A stretch of 7,222 nt of DNA from VGEM01 sp033764265 (GTDB lineage: Bacteria; Pseudomonadota; Alphaproteobacteria; Rhodospirillales; Rhodospirillaceae), in assembly GCA_033764265.1 (NCBI GenBank), contig JANRJB010000220.1, forward strand, positions 1 through 7,222. Reading direction: 5' to 3'. Position numbers and translations under genes: made by a program. This document shows, in pieces, positions 6,102-7,222 of the stretch. How positions within the stretch are numbered: position 1 is the stretch's first letter; each line of letters begins with the position of its first letter. The notes beneath the pieces were generated by a model. It made no database searches, was not told the DNA's origin, and saw only the letters and a list, made by a program, of their open reading frames with translations.

Positions 6102-6886
6102 GACGCCCTGCCAGTAACGAAATCGGCGACGAGGCCGGCCCAGGCCGGGCCGTCGTCATAGACGATGTGATAAGTGCCGCCGTCGATCACCTTGTAGGCG
6201 AAGTCGGGCCGCATGCCCTTGATGCGGTCGAGCACGCTGTGCAGCGTGTCGCCGGTATTGGACACGATCAACGTCGGCGCGGTGATGGACTTGAGGTCGG
6301 GGGCGATGTCGTACTCGAACGCGGCATGATGGCCGTACCATTCGGTCGGGCCGGTCCAGAACAGATGCACCACCGACCAGTGCAGCGCCTCCAGGCTCGC
6401 GCCCGGCGACATCTTGGCGACCAACTGAAAGCGGCGCGACAGGTGGCTGCCGTCGGGCTGCGGCGTCTGGTCGTAGTGCGGACGGGCCAGGCGCTCGGCG
6501 CGTTCGGCGGCGTTGTAGAGCGGCACGCCGTGCAGGACCATGCGTTCCACACGCTCCGGATGCCGTGCGGCGAAACACGCGCCGATGGATACGCCGGTAT
6601 GATGCGCGGCGATGGAGGCGCGTTTGAGCCCGAGGCCGTCCATCACATGCGGCAGCACGGCGGCATAGTCCGCGATCGTGGGCGGACGATCGAAGCCGTC
6701 GGACAGGCCATACCCCGCCGTGTCGATGGCGATGCCGCGCAGGCCCCGCGCCGCCAGCGCCGGCAGGACGTGCTTGTACTGGAGTGACGACCACGCGGTC
6801 TGGTGCAACAGCAGTACCGGCGGACCCTCGCCGTGCTCGCGGTAGTGAATCTGGCCGACCGGCGTATCGACGTAACCCTTGCGCAT
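6098..6886 (-). CDS. Alpha/beta hydrolase-fold protein with His in the nucleophile position (paralogue 2)
   Basis: This 262-residue protein is a tandem paralogue of the following gene. Fold elements are VLLLHQTAWSSLQY (24-37), the strand-4 region IAIDTAGYGLSD (52-63), the elbow SIAAHHTGVSIGACFAARHP (91-110), TLIVSNTGDTLH (205-216, acid Asp213) and GGTYHIVYDD (236-245, His240). The catalytic Ser position is His96 (AHHTG instead of GxSxG), the same change as in its neighbour, so it is ancestral to the pair or to the subfamily rather than a recent loss. The lid region SHLSRRFQLVAKM and WYGHHAAFEYDI matches the paralogue. I believe HQTP-type oxyanion loops with HHTG or YHTG elbows recur in uncharacterised proteobacterial hydrolases, but I cannot check that here. 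ATG 6886 follows a good purine-rich site. It overlaps the next gene by an ATGA and is the second gene seen in the cluster after a 76-base gap. Substrate unknown. Confidence 0.88.
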   Translation of the reverse strand: MRKGYVDTPVGQIHYREHGEGPPVLLLHQTAWSSLQYKHVLPALAARGLRGIAIDTAGYGLSDGFDRPPTIADYAAVLPHVMDGLGLKRASIAAHHTGVSIGACFAARHPERVERMVLHGVPLYNAAERAERLARPHYDQTPQPDGSHLSRRFQLVAKMSPGASLEALHWSVVHLFWTGPTEWYGHHAAFEYDIAPDLKSITAPTLIVSNTGDTLHSVLDRIKGMRPDFAYKVIDGGTYHIVYDDGPAWAGLVADFVTGRAS

Positions 6887-6896
6887 CCCTCACCCC
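6887..6896 (-). promoter_or_regulatory. Ribosome binding site of hydrolase paralogue 2
   Basis: On the minus strand GGGGTGAGGG directly precedes the ATG at 6886. GGGGTG leaves 4 bases to the start. It supports the chosen start codon. Confidence 0.5.
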
Positions 6897-6962
6897 GTTC
6901 GCGGCTTTGGCGTTAACTGGCCTAGCACAAGGTGGCGACCACTGGCGACCGGAGGCTGCGCT

Positions 6963-7222
6963 TTATTTCACCGGGACGACGCCGGGCGGCAGCGGGAACG
7001 ATTCGGCAACCGTCGCGGGCGCGATTTCGCCCGGCAAGTCGCAGGCGCACCAACGCGGCGCAAGAACTGTCGCAAGGTGCGCGGCGATGGCCGCGGCGCG
7101 CGCGCCATCGCAACACAGCCACGCGACGTAAAGCCCGCCGTTGGGTTGAAATGCGACGATCGGCGCGGCGGTTGCGGCAGCGGCGATGGTCGCGGCGAGG
7201 TCGGCGCTGGCGGCGACCCTGA
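6963..7222 (-). CDS. Unidentified protein, C-terminal 85 residues (5' end outside window)
   Basis: On the minus strand an uninterrupted frame enters from the right edge (first complete codon 7220-7218) and ends at TAA 6965-6963. It has no start codon in the window. The 85 residues include APIVAFQPNGGLYVAWLCCD, an Ala-rich helix (GARAAAIAAHLATVLAP), and a tail WCACDLPGEIAPATVAESFP ending in PPGVVPVK. The strand-helix alternation, strong G/C third positions and same orientation as the downstream genes make it a real gene end rather than a shadow. I do not recognise the family. Cysteines occur as CC and CxC, which may be chance or a metal or thiol site. It lies 76 bases before hydrolase paralogue 2 and could head or belong to the same transcription unit. 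The opposite-strand frames over this stretch are Arg-rich and look like artefacts. Confidence 0.6.
   Translation of the reverse strand, partial: RVAASADLAATIAAAATAAPIVAFQPNGGLYVAWLCCDGARAAAIAAHLATVLAPRWCACDLPGEIAPATVAESFPLPPGVVPVK

Noticed and set aside
6932..7222. Plus-strand Arg-rich frame at the right edge
   Set aside because: Composition is that of a shadow frame; the minus-strand frame over the same bases looks like a real protein.

Overview
The window looks like a chromosomal segment of a GC-rich proteobacterium. The coding regions use mostly G or C at third codon positions. The ABC-2 permease, RecX and DHA2 transporter read most like alphaproteobacterial (Rhodospirillales-like) versions. 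That placement rests on remembered protein style, not on a search, so it is tentative.

Left edge (1-482): three tandem copies of a 163-bp unit with no gene. Each unit is built from two palindromic modules of opposite orientation (A and B). The modules share their architecture but have different, internally complementary stems, so the array resembles a BIME (head-to-head REP elements). It stops 1 base before the stop codon of the first gene. Next comes an ABC-2 type permease on the minus strand (484-1314), whose ATPase partner is not visible. Divergent from it, a recX-like gene (ending 1971) is coupled by a GTGA overlap to a DHA2-family, 14-helix MFS exporter (1968-3533).

The right half is a minus-strand gene cluster read from right to left. 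It starts with the 3' end of an unidentified gene (6963-7222), followed by two tandem paralogous alpha/beta hydrolases (6886-6098 and 6101-5310, 4-base overlap). A type III polyketide synthase follows with an intact Cys-His-Asn triad (5302-4175). After it comes an intergenic multi-hairpin element (about 4028-4138), and last an isoprenylcysteine-carboxyl-methyltransferase-like membrane protein (3996-3427). The last gene overlaps the exporter tail to tail by 107 bp.

A type III PKS with an ICMT-type methyltransferase matches the bpsA-bpsB / srsA-srsB logic: a long-chain alkylpyrone or alkylresorcinol is made and then O-methylated at the membrane. The less expected part is the pair of alpha/beta hydrolases placed just ahead of the PKS. 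Both have His-Thr where the catalytic Ser normally sits (GHHTG and AHHTG), while the acid and the final His are kept. The best candidates for something under-described are this hydrolase-PKS-ICMT cluster and the alternating-module repeat array.
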